Source of the DNA: JBNKVT01 sp050299335
Lineage (GTDB): Bacteria; Pseudomonadota; Alphaproteobacteria; Rhodobacterales; Rhodobacteraceae
Assembly: GCA_050299335.1 (NCBI GenBank)
Contig: JBNKVT010000013.1
Coordinates: 1-54,074 of the forward strand
Length of the DNA: 54,074 nt
Direction of reading: 5' to 3'
Shown here: one piece after another, positions 32,152 to 41,038 of the stretch
Layout of the letters: each line of letters begins with the position of its first letter
Numbering within the stretch: the first letter of the stretch is position 1
The notes under the pieces: model-generated
What the model was told of the DNA's origin: nothing
Databases searched by the model: none
Seen by the model: the letters and a program-made list of their open reading frames with translations, nothing else
Program-made: the position numbers and the translations under genes

Positions 32152-34005
32152 CTACTCGGCCGGCACCGCGTGGATGGGCATGGAGTGCGTCAGCGGATGG
32201 GTGCTGGGCGACGTGCGGCCGGAAAGGGCGCGGGCGCGGATGAGTTCGGGCGGCGGCGTGCTTTCCTGCGGCACGGCAAAGAGCCACGGGAAGGGCAGGC
32301 TGCCGAGGGCCGACAGGAGCGGGGCGGCGAGCATGGTGACGGCAATCGGCAGGAGCCAGAGCGAGACAAGGCCGGTGGCGCAGGCGACGGTCATGGTGCC
32401 ACCGAACAGCACTTCGAGCCCGTGAAAGCGGAGGAGGCCCATGGCGGTGGGGCGGGTCTCGGTCTTTGGGGCCCAGCCTCTGGTGCGGCCGGCGAGGGCC
32501 CTGAGGACAGCGACCATGTGCTGGACCATCATCATCGGGGCATAGAGGATCGAGAGGGTGATCTCGAAGATCAGCGACGCGAAGAAGCGCCAGCCGCCGT
32601 GGCGGACAAGGCCGGGGTCGGAGGCGATGGTGCAGGCGGCGCCGATCAGTTTCGGGGCGAGGAGCATGCCGTAGACGAAGCCGAGGATTCTCAGCTTCGA
32701 GACCAGGTCCATCTCGGGCCAGGCCGGAAAGAGCGGGTTGGCGGCCGAGAAATAGCTGGTGATGGCGTGGCTGTCTTCGAGCCCCCAGAGCGCCCAGAGG
32801 ATCAGGAGGACGAACCAGGCCAGTGAGGCGATATAGCCCATCGCTCCCTGAAACAGGTGAAAGCGCGAGGTCAGGCTGAGGCCAGGGGTGAGAAGCAGGC
32901 GCAGATGCTGCATGTTCCCGGCGCACCAGCGGCGGTCGCGCAGGGTGTGGGCGATGAGCGTTTCGGGGGTTTCCTCATAGCTGGCCATGGCATCGGGAAC
33001 GAAGCGGACCGCCCAGCCGGCGCGGCGGATCAGGGCGGCCTCGACGAAATCATGGCTGAGGATGGGGCCGGAAAAGGGGCCGATGCCGGAAAGGCGCGGC
33101 AGGCCGGCGGCGGCGGCGAAGGCGCTTGTGCGTATGATGGCGTTGTGGCCCCAGAAATTGGCGCTGGCCCCGGACCAGGCGGACAGGCCACGGGCCAGCA
33201 CGCCGCCATAGACGGTGTTGGAGAACTGCTGCATCCGGGCGAAGAGCGAGCGGGCGTTGATCAGTTGCGGGATGCTCTGGATCAGACCGGCGGTTGGGTC
33301 GGCCCCCATCTCGTCGACGAGACGGCTTATGGCGTCGGCGGACATCAGGCTGTCGGCGTCCAGGACCAGCATGGCGTCATGGACGCCGCCGTGGTTCGTC
33401 ACCCAGTCGCGGATATTGCCGGCCTTGAAGCCGGTGTTCTCGGAGCGATGGCGGTACCAGATTGGCGTGCCGGGAAGGGCGCGGCGCAGGGCGCGGACGG
33501 TGGTCTTCTCGGTGGCGACTTTGTCTGGATCACGGGTGTCGGAAAGGAAATGCAGCGAATAGCGGTGCCGCCCGCCGGTGCCGAGCGCTTCCAGCATCGC
33601 CTGCATGTTGGCGGCGACTTTGACCATATCCTCGCCATAGAGCGGCAGGAGGAGGGCGACGTCGAGGTCTCGGGTGGGGACCGGCGCAGGCGTGCGGCGG
33701 CGGGTGACGCCGATCAGCGCCGTGGCGACCGGCAGGGCGATCCAGAAGAAGGTGAAGATGACGAGGCCGATGAGGAGGGTCTCGAGGCCGGTGAGGCCGC
33801 CTTCCTCGAACCAGTCGGCGAAGACCAGACCGAGGCCGGTGGAGGTCAGCCCGGCAAAACCGAAGACGAAGAGGCGCTTGAAAACCGGCGCGCGGCGTTC
33901 CCAGACAGGCGCCGACGGATCGCGGAAGGGCCGGGCGAGGTCCTGATCGGGCATCGCCAGCGGGGCCTTCGGCGGCATCAGAGCTGTCCGGGCGTGGGCG
34001 TTCAT
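32152..34005 (-). CDS. opgH: Glucans biosynthesis glucosyltransferase OpgH (MdoH)
   Basis: Inner-membrane family 2 glycosyltransferase that polymerises glucose from UDP-glucose into osmoregulated periplasmic glucans. The 617-residue chain has N-terminal transmembrane helices (about 45-105), the cytoplasmic catalytic domain with LLPLYGEDMVKV, SDTRDPDKVA, LVLDADSLMS (the Asp motif) and RDRRWCAGNMQHL, then several C-terminal helices. The start at 34005 overlaps the opgG stop in an ATGA arrangement, so the pair is translationally coupled; the reading frame extends upstream to 34389 inside opgG. It is shorter than E. coli MdoH (about 850), as usual in Rhodobacterales. Confidence 0.9.
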   Translation of the reverse strand: MNAHARTALMPPKAPLAMPDQDLARPFRDPSAPVWERRAPVFKRLFVFGFAGLTSTGLGLVFADWFEEGGLTGLETLLIGLVIFTFFWIALPVATALIGVTRRRTPAPVPTRDLDVALLLPLYGEDMVKVAANMQAMLEALGTGGRHRYSLHFLSDTRDPDKVATEKTTVRALRRALPGTPIWYRHRSENTGFKAGNIRDWVTNHGGVHDAMLVLDADSLMSADAISRLVDEMGADPTAGLIQSIPQLINARSLFARMQQFSNTVYGGVLARGLSAWSGASANFWGHNAIIRTSAFAAAAGLPRLSGIGPFSGPILSHDFVEAALIRRAGWAVRFVPDAMASYEETPETLIAHTLRDRRWCAGNMQHLRLLLTPGLSLTSRFHLFQGAMGYIASLAWFVLLILWALWGLEDSHAITSYFSAANPLFPAWPEMDLVSKLRILGFVYGMLLAPKLIGAACTIASDPGLVRHGGWRFFASLIFEITLSILYAPMMMVQHMVAVLRALAGRTRGWAPKTETRPTAMGLLRFHGLEVLFGGTMTVACATGLVSLWLLPIAVTMLAAPLLSALGSLPFPWLFAVPQESTPPPELIRARALSGRTSPSTHPLTHSMPIHAVPAE

Positions 34006-35546
34006 GCGGTCCACCTGTAGAGCCAGACCTCGGTCACCGGCTTGTCGCCGACCAGCAATTGGGCGCGCATCTCCATCGCTGTCGCCTCGCCCGGATCGTA
34101 GGAAAAGCCCAGCCGCAGCCCGCCGGTTTCGGGGTTGCGCTGCAGGATGCCGGAGGAAATCTCGCCGGTATTGGCCGAGATGTGGATGGTGACCTCCTCG
34201 GGGTCGAGGGGCAGCATGGTGTGGGGGGCGAAGTCGACCGTGACGACCCGGTCCCCATACCAGCGGCTGCCCATGCGGGTGTTCAACACCTTGGAAACGT
34301 CCTTGTGGAGCGGAGGTTCCCAGCACCAGTAGAGACGGTAGGAGAAATCGTATTCGCCGCCCGTCGCCAGCGGCGCCTCGGGGCGCCAATAGGCGACGAT
34401 ATTGTCGTAGATCTCGCGGTCGGTGGGGATTTCGACCAGCTGCACCGCGCCCTTGCCCCAGTCGCCCAGCGGCTCGACCCAGAGCGAGGGGCGCTGGTGG
34501 TAGTGGGCTTCGAGATCGGCGAAATCATGCAGGTCGCGTTCGCGCTGGATAAGGCCGAAGCCGCGGGGGTTCTCGTCGACGAAGAACGAGGTCTGGAGCG
34601 TCGAGGGGTTGGCCAGCGGACGCCAGAGGATCTCGCCGGCGCCGTTCTCGATCAGGAGCCCGTCGCTGTCATGGACCACGGGGCGGAAATCGTCGAACCG
34701 GTGGCGGTTGGTCTCGTCGAAGAAGAACATCGAGGTGCCGGGGGCGATGCCGACATGGTAGAGGTCTGTGCGTGGGAAGAGCGTGGCGTCGATCTTCATC
34801 AGCGTCGTCTCGCCCTTGGCGATCTGGAACCGGTAGGCGCCGGTGACCGAGGGCGAATCCATCAGCGCGTGGATGATTGTGTGGCCCTGGCCTTCGGCGG
34901 GGGTCTCGACCCAGAACTGGCGGAAATCGGGGAATTCCTCGCCTTGCGGTTCGCCGGTGTTGAGCGAGAGGCCGCGGGCAGAGAGGCCGTAGAACATTCC
35001 CGAGCCGACGGCGCGGAAATAGCTGGCACCCTGAAAGACCGCGTATTCCTGCCAGTTTCCGGGGCCGAGCAACTCGCCGTGCAGGCGGAACCCGGAATAG
35101 CCGACCGCCTCGGTGATCGGCATCTCGGGGACCTTGTCGGTCTTGTCGAACGCCTCCCAGTTGAAGAGGACTTCGCGGGCCTGGCCGTTTTCGACGGCGT
35201 GGACGTGGATCGGGGACGGGAAATAGAGGCCGGCGGGGAAAAACTCTAGCCGCAGCGGCTTGTCGGTGTCGCGCCACAGCGCATTGCGGGTGTCGAACCA
35301 GATCGACTTGTACTGGTCATAGGTCAGGTCGAGCCAGTCCTGGGGCACTTTCGGCGGGGCCTTGTAGGGTTGGGTGGCAAGCGACCGGGCGAGGTCCTTG
35401 ACCGTGTCGGGGCCGAAGGGGCCGGGCGCGCCGAGATCGAGGCCGAAATCGGACGCGGTTTCGCTGTCCTGCGACAGGGCCGGAGCGCCGGTAAGCGCAC
35501 CGAGAGCGGCGAGGAAGCCAAGGGTTTCGCGGCGGGAGACGGTCAT
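34002..35546 (-). CDS. opgG: Glucan biosynthesis protein OpgG/OpgD family
   Basis: A 514-residue periplasmic protein required for assembly or branching of periplasmic glucans. The N terminus carries a twin-arginine-type signal (SRRETLGFLAALGALTGAPA), so export is probably through Tat, as for E. coli OpgD; the assignment between OpgG and OpgD is therefore open. Family motifs include LTYDQYKSIWFDT, SGFRLHGELL, QEYAVFQGASYFRAVG, YGLSARGLSLNT and YRLYWCWEPPL. It abuts opgC (one stop and the next start adjoin) and overlaps opgH. Confidence 0.92.
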   Translation of the reverse strand: MTVSRRETLGFLAALGALTGAPALSQDSETASDFGLDLGAPGPFGPDTVKDLARSLATQPYKAPPKVPQDWLDLTYDQYKSIWFDTRNALWRDTDKPLRLEFFPAGLYFPSPIHVHAVENGQAREVLFNWEAFDKTDKVPEMPITEAVGYSGFRLHGELLGPGNWQEYAVFQGASYFRAVGSGMFYGLSARGLSLNTGEPQGEEFPDFRQFWVETPAEGQGHTIIHALMDSPSVTGAYRFQIAKGETTLMKIDATLFPRTDLYHVGIAPGTSMFFFDETNRHRFDDFRPVVHDSDGLLIENGAGEILWRPLANPSTLQTSFFVDENPRGFGLIQRERDLHDFADLEAHYHQRPSLWVEPLGDWGKGAVQLVEIPTDREIYDNIVAYWRPEAPLATGGEYDFSYRLYWCWEPPLHKDVSKVLNTRMGSRWYGDRVVTVDFAPHTMLPLDPEEVTIHISANTGEISSGILQRNPETGGLRLGFSYDPGEATAMEMRAQLLVGDKPVTEVWLYRWTA

Positions 35547-36785
35547 TCACACAACCCCTTCTGAGGCATTGGAAACAGCGATATCGCGGGGAGCGGGCTT
35601 TGACGCGGGGGCCGGTTTACGCCAGGGCTGCGACTTGATCCAGCCGGTGAAATAGGCGGTTGCGATGATTATCACAAAGCCGAGCAGGTTGACGGGGGTC
35701 ATGGCCCAGAGCGACCGGTCGAACATGTCAAGGAGGACGCCCAGCAGGCGGGCCAGCACCAGCGAGGTGATGAAGACGGCGAGCGACTGCTGGCCGACCG
35801 TCATGATGACCGCGACGGCCCTGGGCCACCATGTACCGATGGTCAGGCGCGTGCCCATGGGGCCGACGGCGACCCAGGCGATATAGGCGATGGACAGGAA
35901 ATGCAGGTAGCGGAAGAGGCCGAACTCGGTCTTTTCGATCAGGAAGTCGATGGACCCCCTCGCCTCGCGCAGAATTTCGAATTCGCGCAAGACCTTGCCC
36001 CAGGCGAAGGGGATGGTGACGAAGATGATCAGGGCGGCGAGGATCAGCAGCCAGACGCGCACCGGCGGGGCCGGGATCCAGCCGCGCATGAAGGCGAAAC
36101 CGGTGAAGAAGATCAATTGCCAGCCGAAGGGGTTGAAGAACCATTCGCGATCGGACCACGGCTCGGCGGGCAGGGCGAGCAGGTTGTAATTGGCCCCGAG
36201 CCAGATGCCGATCACCGCCAGCGCCACCAGGCCGAGATGCACCCGCGACAGGGCCATGACCAGCGGCAGCATGGCGAGGATGACCAGATACATCGGCAGG
36301 ATGTCGAAATAGTTCGGGACATAGGTCAGGGTCATCAGCCCGACGAGATTGGTCATCGGGTCGTTGAAGAACGGATAGAGGTTGAGCAGGCCCACATAGT
36401 CCCGCTCGAAGGCGTCCGAGGCATTCAGCGCCGCCATCAGCATGGCGATGGTGAGGAAGACGGCGATCTGGGCCCAGTAGACCTGCCAGACCCGGTAGAG
36501 CACGCGGACCGTGCCCATCAGCCAGCCGCGCCGGTCGAACACAGCGCCAAAGGCGATGGCCGAGGCCATGCCGGAGCAGAAGACGAAGATTTCGGTGGCG
36601 TCGGAAAAGCCGAACCGGGCCGGGATCCAGTTGGTCCAGGTATTGCCGGGGATATGGGCGATCAGGATGATGAACATGGCGATGCCGCGAAAGAAATCCA
36701 ATCGCGGGTCCCGTTGTCTGAAGGGCTGAGGCGCATGTGTCGTCACTGGTCTGTCCGGTCTGCTATCGGGGGAACGCCCCAACAT
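35547..36785 (-). CDS. opgC: OpgC family membrane acyltransferase
   Basis: A 412-residue polytopic membrane protein of the OpgC family, which transfers succinyl groups to periplasmic glucans in characterised relatives. Motifs are RDPRLDFFRGIAMFIILIAH (first helix with its Arg-Asp), FGFSDATEIFVFCSGMASA and YWAQIAVFLTIAM, with about ten helices in total. The stop codon immediately precedes the opgG ATG, giving an opgC-opgG-opgH operon on the minus strand. An ATG at 36785 has AGGTGA upstream; GTG 36746 is a possible shorter start. Confidence 0.9.
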   Translation of the reverse strand: MLGRSPDSRPDRPVTTHAPQPFRQRDPRLDFFRGIAMFIILIAHIPGNTWTNWIPARFGFSDATEIFVFCSGMASAIAFGAVFDRRGWLMGTVRVLYRVWQVYWAQIAVFLTIAMLMAALNASDAFERDYVGLLNLYPFFNDPMTNLVGLMTLTYVPNYFDILPMYLVILAMLPLVMALSRVHLGLVALAVIGIWLGANYNLLALPAEPWSDREWFFNPFGWQLIFFTGFAFMRGWIPAPPVRVWLLILAALIIFVTIPFAWGKVLREFEILREARGSIDFLIEKTEFGLFRYLHFLSIAYIAWVAVGPMGTRLTIGTWWPRAVAVIMTVGQQSLAVFITSLVLARLLGVLLDMFDRSLWAMTPVNLLGFVIIIATAYFTGWIKSQPWRKPAPASKPAPRDIAVSNASEGVV

Positions 36786-36824
36786 TGGAAACTATTCACC
36801 TGAAACCTGGTCAACGGGCCGCGC

Positions 36825-38189
36825 TCAGGCGCCGGGGAGGCTGAGTTTCGACGGCTCCGGACTGCGGGTGGCGGCAATCAGATCCAGCCGTCGTTCCGTA
36901 TACCCGTCGCGCATCCCCCCACGTTTCGCCGTTCGCTCCTGTAACAATGCCTCGGCGCGGTCGAGATAGCCAGAGCGCAGCGCCGCCTCGATGGTCAGAC
37001 GCTCGAAGACGTCGCGCTGGGCGTGGCTACCGCCGATGCTCTGCAAATCCTTCCGTCCGGCCATGAGGTTGACGAAGGCCTCCGCATAGGCGCCCTCGCC
37101 GTAAGCCTCAAGCCCCTGCGCCTCGGTCAGGCCGGGCCGGGCCATGATCTGCCTGGCCTCGCTGTCGCGGGTCTGCGCGTCGGCGGCCATCCGGGTCAGC
37201 AGCGTTTCGATGCCGCCGCGGCGCTTGTCGCCGATGAGCGACAGCAGGTAGTGGAGGTCGGCGAAGGCGAGGCAGCCGTCGGAGGTGCGTCTTTCGGAAA
37301 TATCGGCCAGTTCCTCCCAGCGGTCGCCGACATCGTAGCCATCCAGCTCCAGCCGGCAGAGCAGCGAGGCCCCGTTGGAAATGTCGCGGAAATCGTCGGT
37401 CTTCTCCCGGCGAATCTCGCTGTCGTAAAGCGCGAAGACCTCATCGATCTGGCCGAGATCGAGATGCATCAGCGCCATGTGCCACCAGACATGGAAGCGG
37501 AAATTGTTGCAATGTTCCCAAGCGGTTCGCCGCTTGCCGAGCCAGGTCAGCCCGTCCCCGGCCCGGGCGGTCATGTCATAGACATGGGCAACGGCGTGCA
37601 GCCCCCAGGCGTCGTCGGGGGCCAGCAACAGCCCCTCGCGCCCGGCGGTCTCGGCGGCGGCGTAATCGCCGGTTTCCTCCAGGGTGAAGGCATGGCAGCC
37701 CTTGAGATAGCCGAGCGCGGGGTGGCCGGACCATTCGGGCAGGATACGTTCGAGCGAAGCCCGCATTTCGCCCGGTTTGCCCAGCATGAACTGGATCGCC
37801 TGGACGAGTTTCATCGCCAGTGCGTCGCGCGGTTCGGCGGCGAGGACGGTCTCAAGTGTGGCTACGGCGCGGGACGGGGCGCCGGAGAGCCAGACGTCGA
37901 GGGCCACGACATAGGCCTGTTCGCGGACGGTCCCGGCGGTGCCTGCCTGGGCGGCTGCGAGGGCCTGGCGGGCGGTTTCAGTCATCTCGGCGCGCGCCAG
38001 CAGCAGGCAGAACAGGCCCTTGGCGGCGTGGCCGAGGGCGAAATCCGGAGCGAGGTCCAGGGTGCGGGCGAGATGGGTCGGCGTATCGGCGGCATGGGCG
38101 AGAAAGCCGCGGATAGTGCGGTTCCACGGCGCGAGGGCAGCCTGGGACAGCTTCGTGTCGCAGCCGCAGAAATCGGTAGAAATGGTCAA
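36825..38189 (-). CDS. TPR-like protein, TTC38 homolog
   Basis: A 454-residue cytoplasmic repeat protein resembling TTC38, a tetratricopeptide-like family shared by bacteria and animals with no settled function. Conserved-looking segments are FALGHAAKGLFCLLLAR, REQAYVVALDVWLSG, HPALGYLKGCHAFTLEE, WGLHAVAHVYDMTAR and NNFRFHVWWHMALMHLDLG. I place the start at the TTG at 38189, because GGGGAGA lies ten bases upstream; the frame extends to 38258. It ends 40 bases before opgC on the same strand, so it may lead the glucan operon, but a role in glucan synthesis is not implied by its sequence. Confidence 0.82.
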   Translation of the reverse strand: MTISTDFCGCDTKLSQAALAPWNRTIRGFLAHAADTPTHLARTLDLAPDFALGHAAKGLFCLLLARAEMTETARQALAAAQAGTAGTVREQAYVVALDVWLSGAPSRAVATLETVLAAEPRDALAMKLVQAIQFMLGKPGEMRASLERILPEWSGHPALGYLKGCHAFTLEETGDYAAAETAGREGLLLAPDDAWGLHAVAHVYDMTARAGDGLTWLGKRRTAWEHCNNFRFHVWWHMALMHLDLGQIDEVFALYDSEIRREKTDDFRDISNGASLLCRLELDGYDVGDRWEELADISERRTSDGCLAFADLHYLLSLIGDKRRGGIETLLTRMAADAQTRDSEARQIMARPGLTEAQGLEAYGEGAYAEAFVNLMAGRKDLQSIGGSHAQRDVFERLTIEAALRSGYLDRAEALLQERTAKRGGMRDGYTERRLDLIAATRSPEPSKLSLPGA

Positions 38190-38488
38190 TGCGAGTCTCC
38201 CCGGGGGTCCTGATGCTTGCGGCGATGCAGCACGATGGCTCCGTGACGGGCAACTCACACGTCTGTCAGGTCACGGCTATGTTATTCATGGGCGCGGGAT
38301 GTTTCTGAATTTGAAGCGAAAACCGGCCATTCGGCGGGGAATGCCTGATTTAAAGGCAGAATGGTCACCCAGGCGGCCCGGGAACCCCTGGTTCGGAGCG
38401 TGCGATGCGGATAACGGGTCAGGCTGTTTCACCGGCCTCACGCATCGCTGATTTTGCAAGCCTCGGGGTCTCCGTGCAGATTGCGGGC

Positions 38489-39616
38489 ATGAACAGACCC
38501 CAGCCCCTTCCGGTTCTCGCCGCCGCCGCTATTCTGGCCTGGATCGCGTGGCGTGCGGCGGCGCTTGATCCCGATCTGGGGTTTGCGGCGTTGATCGGCG
38601 GCTTTGCCGGCTATGCGCTCTACCACGCCTCATTCGGCTTCACCTCGGGTTGGCGGCGGATCATCACCGAGGGCAGGGGGGCAGGGCTGAGGGCTCAATT
38701 CCTGCTGATCGGGTTGACGGCTCTGGTGTCGTTTCCGCTGATCGGGTGGTTCGGGGCAGGGTCCTTCACCTTTCCCTTCGGGGTCGGGGTCGCGGTGGGC
38801 GCCTTTCTGTTCGGGATGGGGATGCAGCTGGGCGGTGGCTGCGGGTCTGGCACGCTTTACACGGTCGGCGGCGGATCGACGCGGATGGTGATCACGCTGG
38901 CCTTTTTCATTGCAGGCTCGATGCTGGGCCGCGCCCATGCGCCCTGGTGGGAAAGCCTGCCACGTTTCCGGCCCTATTCGCTGGTGACCGAACTCGGGAC
39001 CCTGCCGGCAATGGCGGTGATGGGGCTGATTCTGACGGCGCTCTATCTCTGGACGATCCGGTATGAGCGGGCCCGGCATGGCGAGATGGAGCCCCCGCGA
39101 CCGGCCGGATCGCTGCTCCGCGGCCCCTGGCCTCCGGCGACAGGTGCGGTGGCGCTGGCACTGGTGGGGATCGCGACCTTCCTGGTACTGAACCGACCCT
39201 GGGGGATCACGTCTGCCTTTGCGATCTGGGGGGCGAAAATCGTGCATGGGCTGGGCTATCCGATAGATGAAGTGGCGTTCTGGAACATTTCACCGGCGGT
39301 CATCGCGCGACCGGTCCTGGCTGACAGCACGTCAGTGATGGATTTCGGGATCATGGCCGGTGCGCTGGCGGCGGCCGGTCTGGCCGGGCGGTTCCGCCCG
39401 GTTTGGCGGTTGAGCCGGTCTGAGGTGGCGACGGCAGTCGTCGGGGGGCTCTTGATGGGCTACGGCGCGCGGCTGGCCTATGGGTGCAATATCGGCGCCT
39501 ATCTGGGCGGCCTGGTCTCGGGCAGCGCCCATGGGTGGGTTTGGGCGGCATTCGGGTTCGCTGGATCCTCGGCGGTAGCCTGGGTGCGGAGGCCGAAAGC
39601 GGCGGCGGTTGCCTGA
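38489..39616 (+). CDS. YeeE/YedE family transporter (thiosulfate/sulfur type)
   Basis: A 375-residue polytopic membrane protein of the YeeE/YedE family, whose characterised member TsuA imports thiosulfate through conserved cysteines. The key cysteines are C118 (LGGGCGSGTLYT) and the one in YGARLAYGCNIGAYLGG near the C terminus; both repeats of the pseudo-symmetric fold are present. The ATG at 38489 is chosen at the point where the hydrophobic N terminus begins, although its ribosome binding site is weak. It converges with the TetR gene. Selenium or other sulfur species are alternative substrates. Confidence 0.85.
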   Translation: MNRPQPLPVLAAAAILAWIAWRAAALDPDLGFAALIGGFAGYALYHASFGFTSGWRRIITEGRGAGLRAQFLLIGLTALVSFPLIGWFGAGSFTFPFGVGVAVGAFLFGMGMQLGGGCGSGTLYTVGGGSTRMVITLAFFIAGSMLGRAHAPWWESLPRFRPYSLVTELGTLPAMAVMGLILTALYLWTIRYERARHGEMEPPRPAGSLLRGPWPPATGAVALALVGIATFLVLNRPWGITSAFAIWGAKIVHGLGYPIDEVAFWNISPAVIARPVLADSTSVMDFGIMAGALAAAGLAGRFRPVWRLSRSEVATAVVGGLLMGYGARLAYGCNIGAYLGGLVSGSAHGWVWAAFGFAGSSAVAWVRRPKAAAVA

Positions 39617-39657
39617 GCGCGTGGACTCTGGACCTTGGTAAAAACCCCGCAACCGAA

Positions 39658-39708
39658 AAAAACGAAATCTTTCAAAGATTTCGACCGCTTTCTTTGCAAG
39701 AAAGCGGT
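39658..39708 (-). terminator. Tandem palindromes with T-run, terminator for the TetR gene
   Basis: On the minus strand two perfect hairpins follow each other, ACCGCTTTCTT/AAGAAAGCGGT (39708-39684) and GAAATCTTT-G-AAAGATTTC (39682-39664), then GTTTTTTT. They sit between two convergent genes, so they may terminate both ways. The second palindrome has the same one-base centre as the AAACGNTCCA family. Confidence 0.65.
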
Positions 39709-39776
39709 TGCGCGCTGTCCGCAGTCCTACGCCGCGCCGCATCCTGTCAGATCGCTCGGGCCGGAAGGTGGGGACG

Positions 39777-40412
39777 TTACGTATCCCCCGGCAAGAGCCC
39801 CAGCCCTCGGAGATAGATGCCCACCCCGGTTTCCAGCAGTTCCTCGGCAGAAAACGGCGCCCGCGTTCCCGGCTCGCCCCGGGCAAACAATTCGACCACA
39901 CCGTGGGACAGCGCCCAGATATGCAAGGACACCATTGTCGGCGGCGGGCGGCGGTCGGGGGGCAGGTGCTCGGTCAGCTGCTTGGCGGCACGGGCCTGCA
40001 CCGAGAAGGCCCGGTCGGAGACCAGTTTCAGATCGGCATTGCCGGTCAGCGACACGCCGCTTTCGAACATGGCGATATAATAGCCCGGGAACTTGCGGGC
40101 GAAGGCGAGATAGGCCCGGCCTGTCGCTTCGAAAGAGGCCAGCGCCGAGGGTTGGCCCTTCTGAAAGGCGTGCTCCATCAGGTCCGCGAAGATCACGAAA
40201 CCCTGGCGCGCAGTTTCCTCCAGCAGCTCCTCGCGGCCCTTGAAATGCCGGTAAGGGGCGGCCGCCGAGACCCCGGCCGTGCGCGCCGCCTCGGCCAGGG
40301 TGAAGCCGAAGGGCCCCTTTTCGACCACGAGATCCAGGGTCGCTTCGACCAACGCCTGTTTCAGGTTGCCGTGATGGTAGCTCTTGCGCTCGGGTTCGTC
40401 CTGCTCTGCCAT
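39777..40412 (-). CDS. TetR/AcrR family transcriptional regulator
   Basis: A 211-residue repressor-type regulator. The N-terminal helix-turn-helix (about 12-58) reads HHGNLKQALVEATLDLV, LAEAARTAGVSAAAPYRHFKG and REELLEETARQGF. The C-terminal ligand domain (about 80-205) resembles the WHG-type (IWALSHGVVELFARG). The ATG at 40412 is used. A 6-bp inverted repeat (TGGGCC-N6-GGCCCA) lies 12 bases upstream and is a candidate autoregulatory operator. The likely target is itself or a neighbour; the ligand is unknown. Confidence 0.87.
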   Translation of the reverse strand: MAEQDEPERKSYHHGNLKQALVEATLDLVVEKGPFGFTLAEAARTAGVSAAAPYRHFKGREELLEETARQGFVIFADLMEHAFQKGQPSALASFEATGRAYLAFARKFPGYYIAMFESGVSLTGNADLKLVSDRAFSVQARAAKQLTEHLPPDRRPPPTMVSLHIWALSHGVVELFARGEPGTRAPFSAEELLETGVGIYLRGLGLLPGDT

Positions 40413-40423
40413 TTTCTCTGATC

Positions 40424-40441
40424 TGGGCCTTGTTTGGCCCA
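40424..40441. promoter_or_regulatory. Inverted repeat TGGGCC-TTGTTT-GGCCCA, candidate TetR operator
   Basis: A perfect 6-bp inverted repeat just upstream of the TetR start codon. TetR-family repressors often bind such dyads over their own promoter. No other copy was noticed in the window. Confidence 0.4.
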
Positions 40442-40474
40442 AGCTAGTGGGTTAGCCGGAGACCGGCAAGGCGG

Positions 40475-40891
40475 CTAGCCGCCGTCGGCCTTTTGGTTCT
40501 GGATTTCCTGGCGGCGGAGCGGGGTGCGGTCGATCTGGCGGATGATCTCGCGGGCAGTCAGGGGGCGCGGCTTTCGCAGCAGCACCTGGCCTTCCTTGCC
40601 GATCACCACGGCCTCGAAGCCGCGCGGGCGCAGCACGGTGCGGAGGTCGGATGCCACCGACGGGTCGGTATCGACGAGGATGACCACATCGCGATCCTCC
40701 AGATCAGCGCGCTGCTCTTCGAGATACTGCAGTTGCTCTGCGACGGCGGGATCGAACTCGGACTCGGCGAAGACGACGACCGGCCGGGCGATCCATCGGA
40801 AATCCTCAAGTTTCGGGGCATCATTTGCCCAGACGGGGGCCGCGAACGGCGCGGTCAGGACGGTAAACAGGGCAGCGACAAGAAATCTCAT
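40475..40891 (-). CDS. DUF4174 domain-containing exported protein
   Basis: A 138-residue exported protein. The signal peptide (about 1-22) ends APVWAND. The DUF4174 core resembles a small thioredoxin-like fold without CxxC: FRWIARPVVVFAESEFDP, LEEQRADLEDRDVVILVDT and PRGFEAVVIGKEGQVLLRK, ending EIIRQIDRTPLRRQE. The start at 40891 has AGGAGG eight bases upstream. It is divergent from the methylmalonyl-CoA mutase gene, and its end lies 63 bases from the TetR start. The function is unknown. Confidence 0.85.
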   Translation of the reverse strand: MRFLVAALFTVLTAPFAAPVWANDAPKLEDFRWIARPVVVFAESEFDPAVAEQLQYLEEQRADLEDRDVVILVDTDPSVASDLRTVLRPRGFEAVVIGKEGQVLLRKPRPLTAREIIRQIDRTPLRRQEIQNQKADGG

Positions 40892-41038
40892 GAATCCTCC
40901 TGGGAATATAGATAGTCTGCGAATTGCCGGATGCGAGATAAAATTTCCGTTCCGGCCGAGACGATGACCCGCTCCGACCGGATTTCGGCCGGGTTCGCGG
41001 GTCGCGTGAGGTCGCGATTGAGCCGGGAGCGCTGTCAC

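Noticed and set aside
32857..34020. Plus-strand 387-residue frame opposite opgH
   Set aside because: It is the antisense of the conserved glucosyltransferase, with a strongly biased Gly/Ala/Asp composition and no initiation signal.
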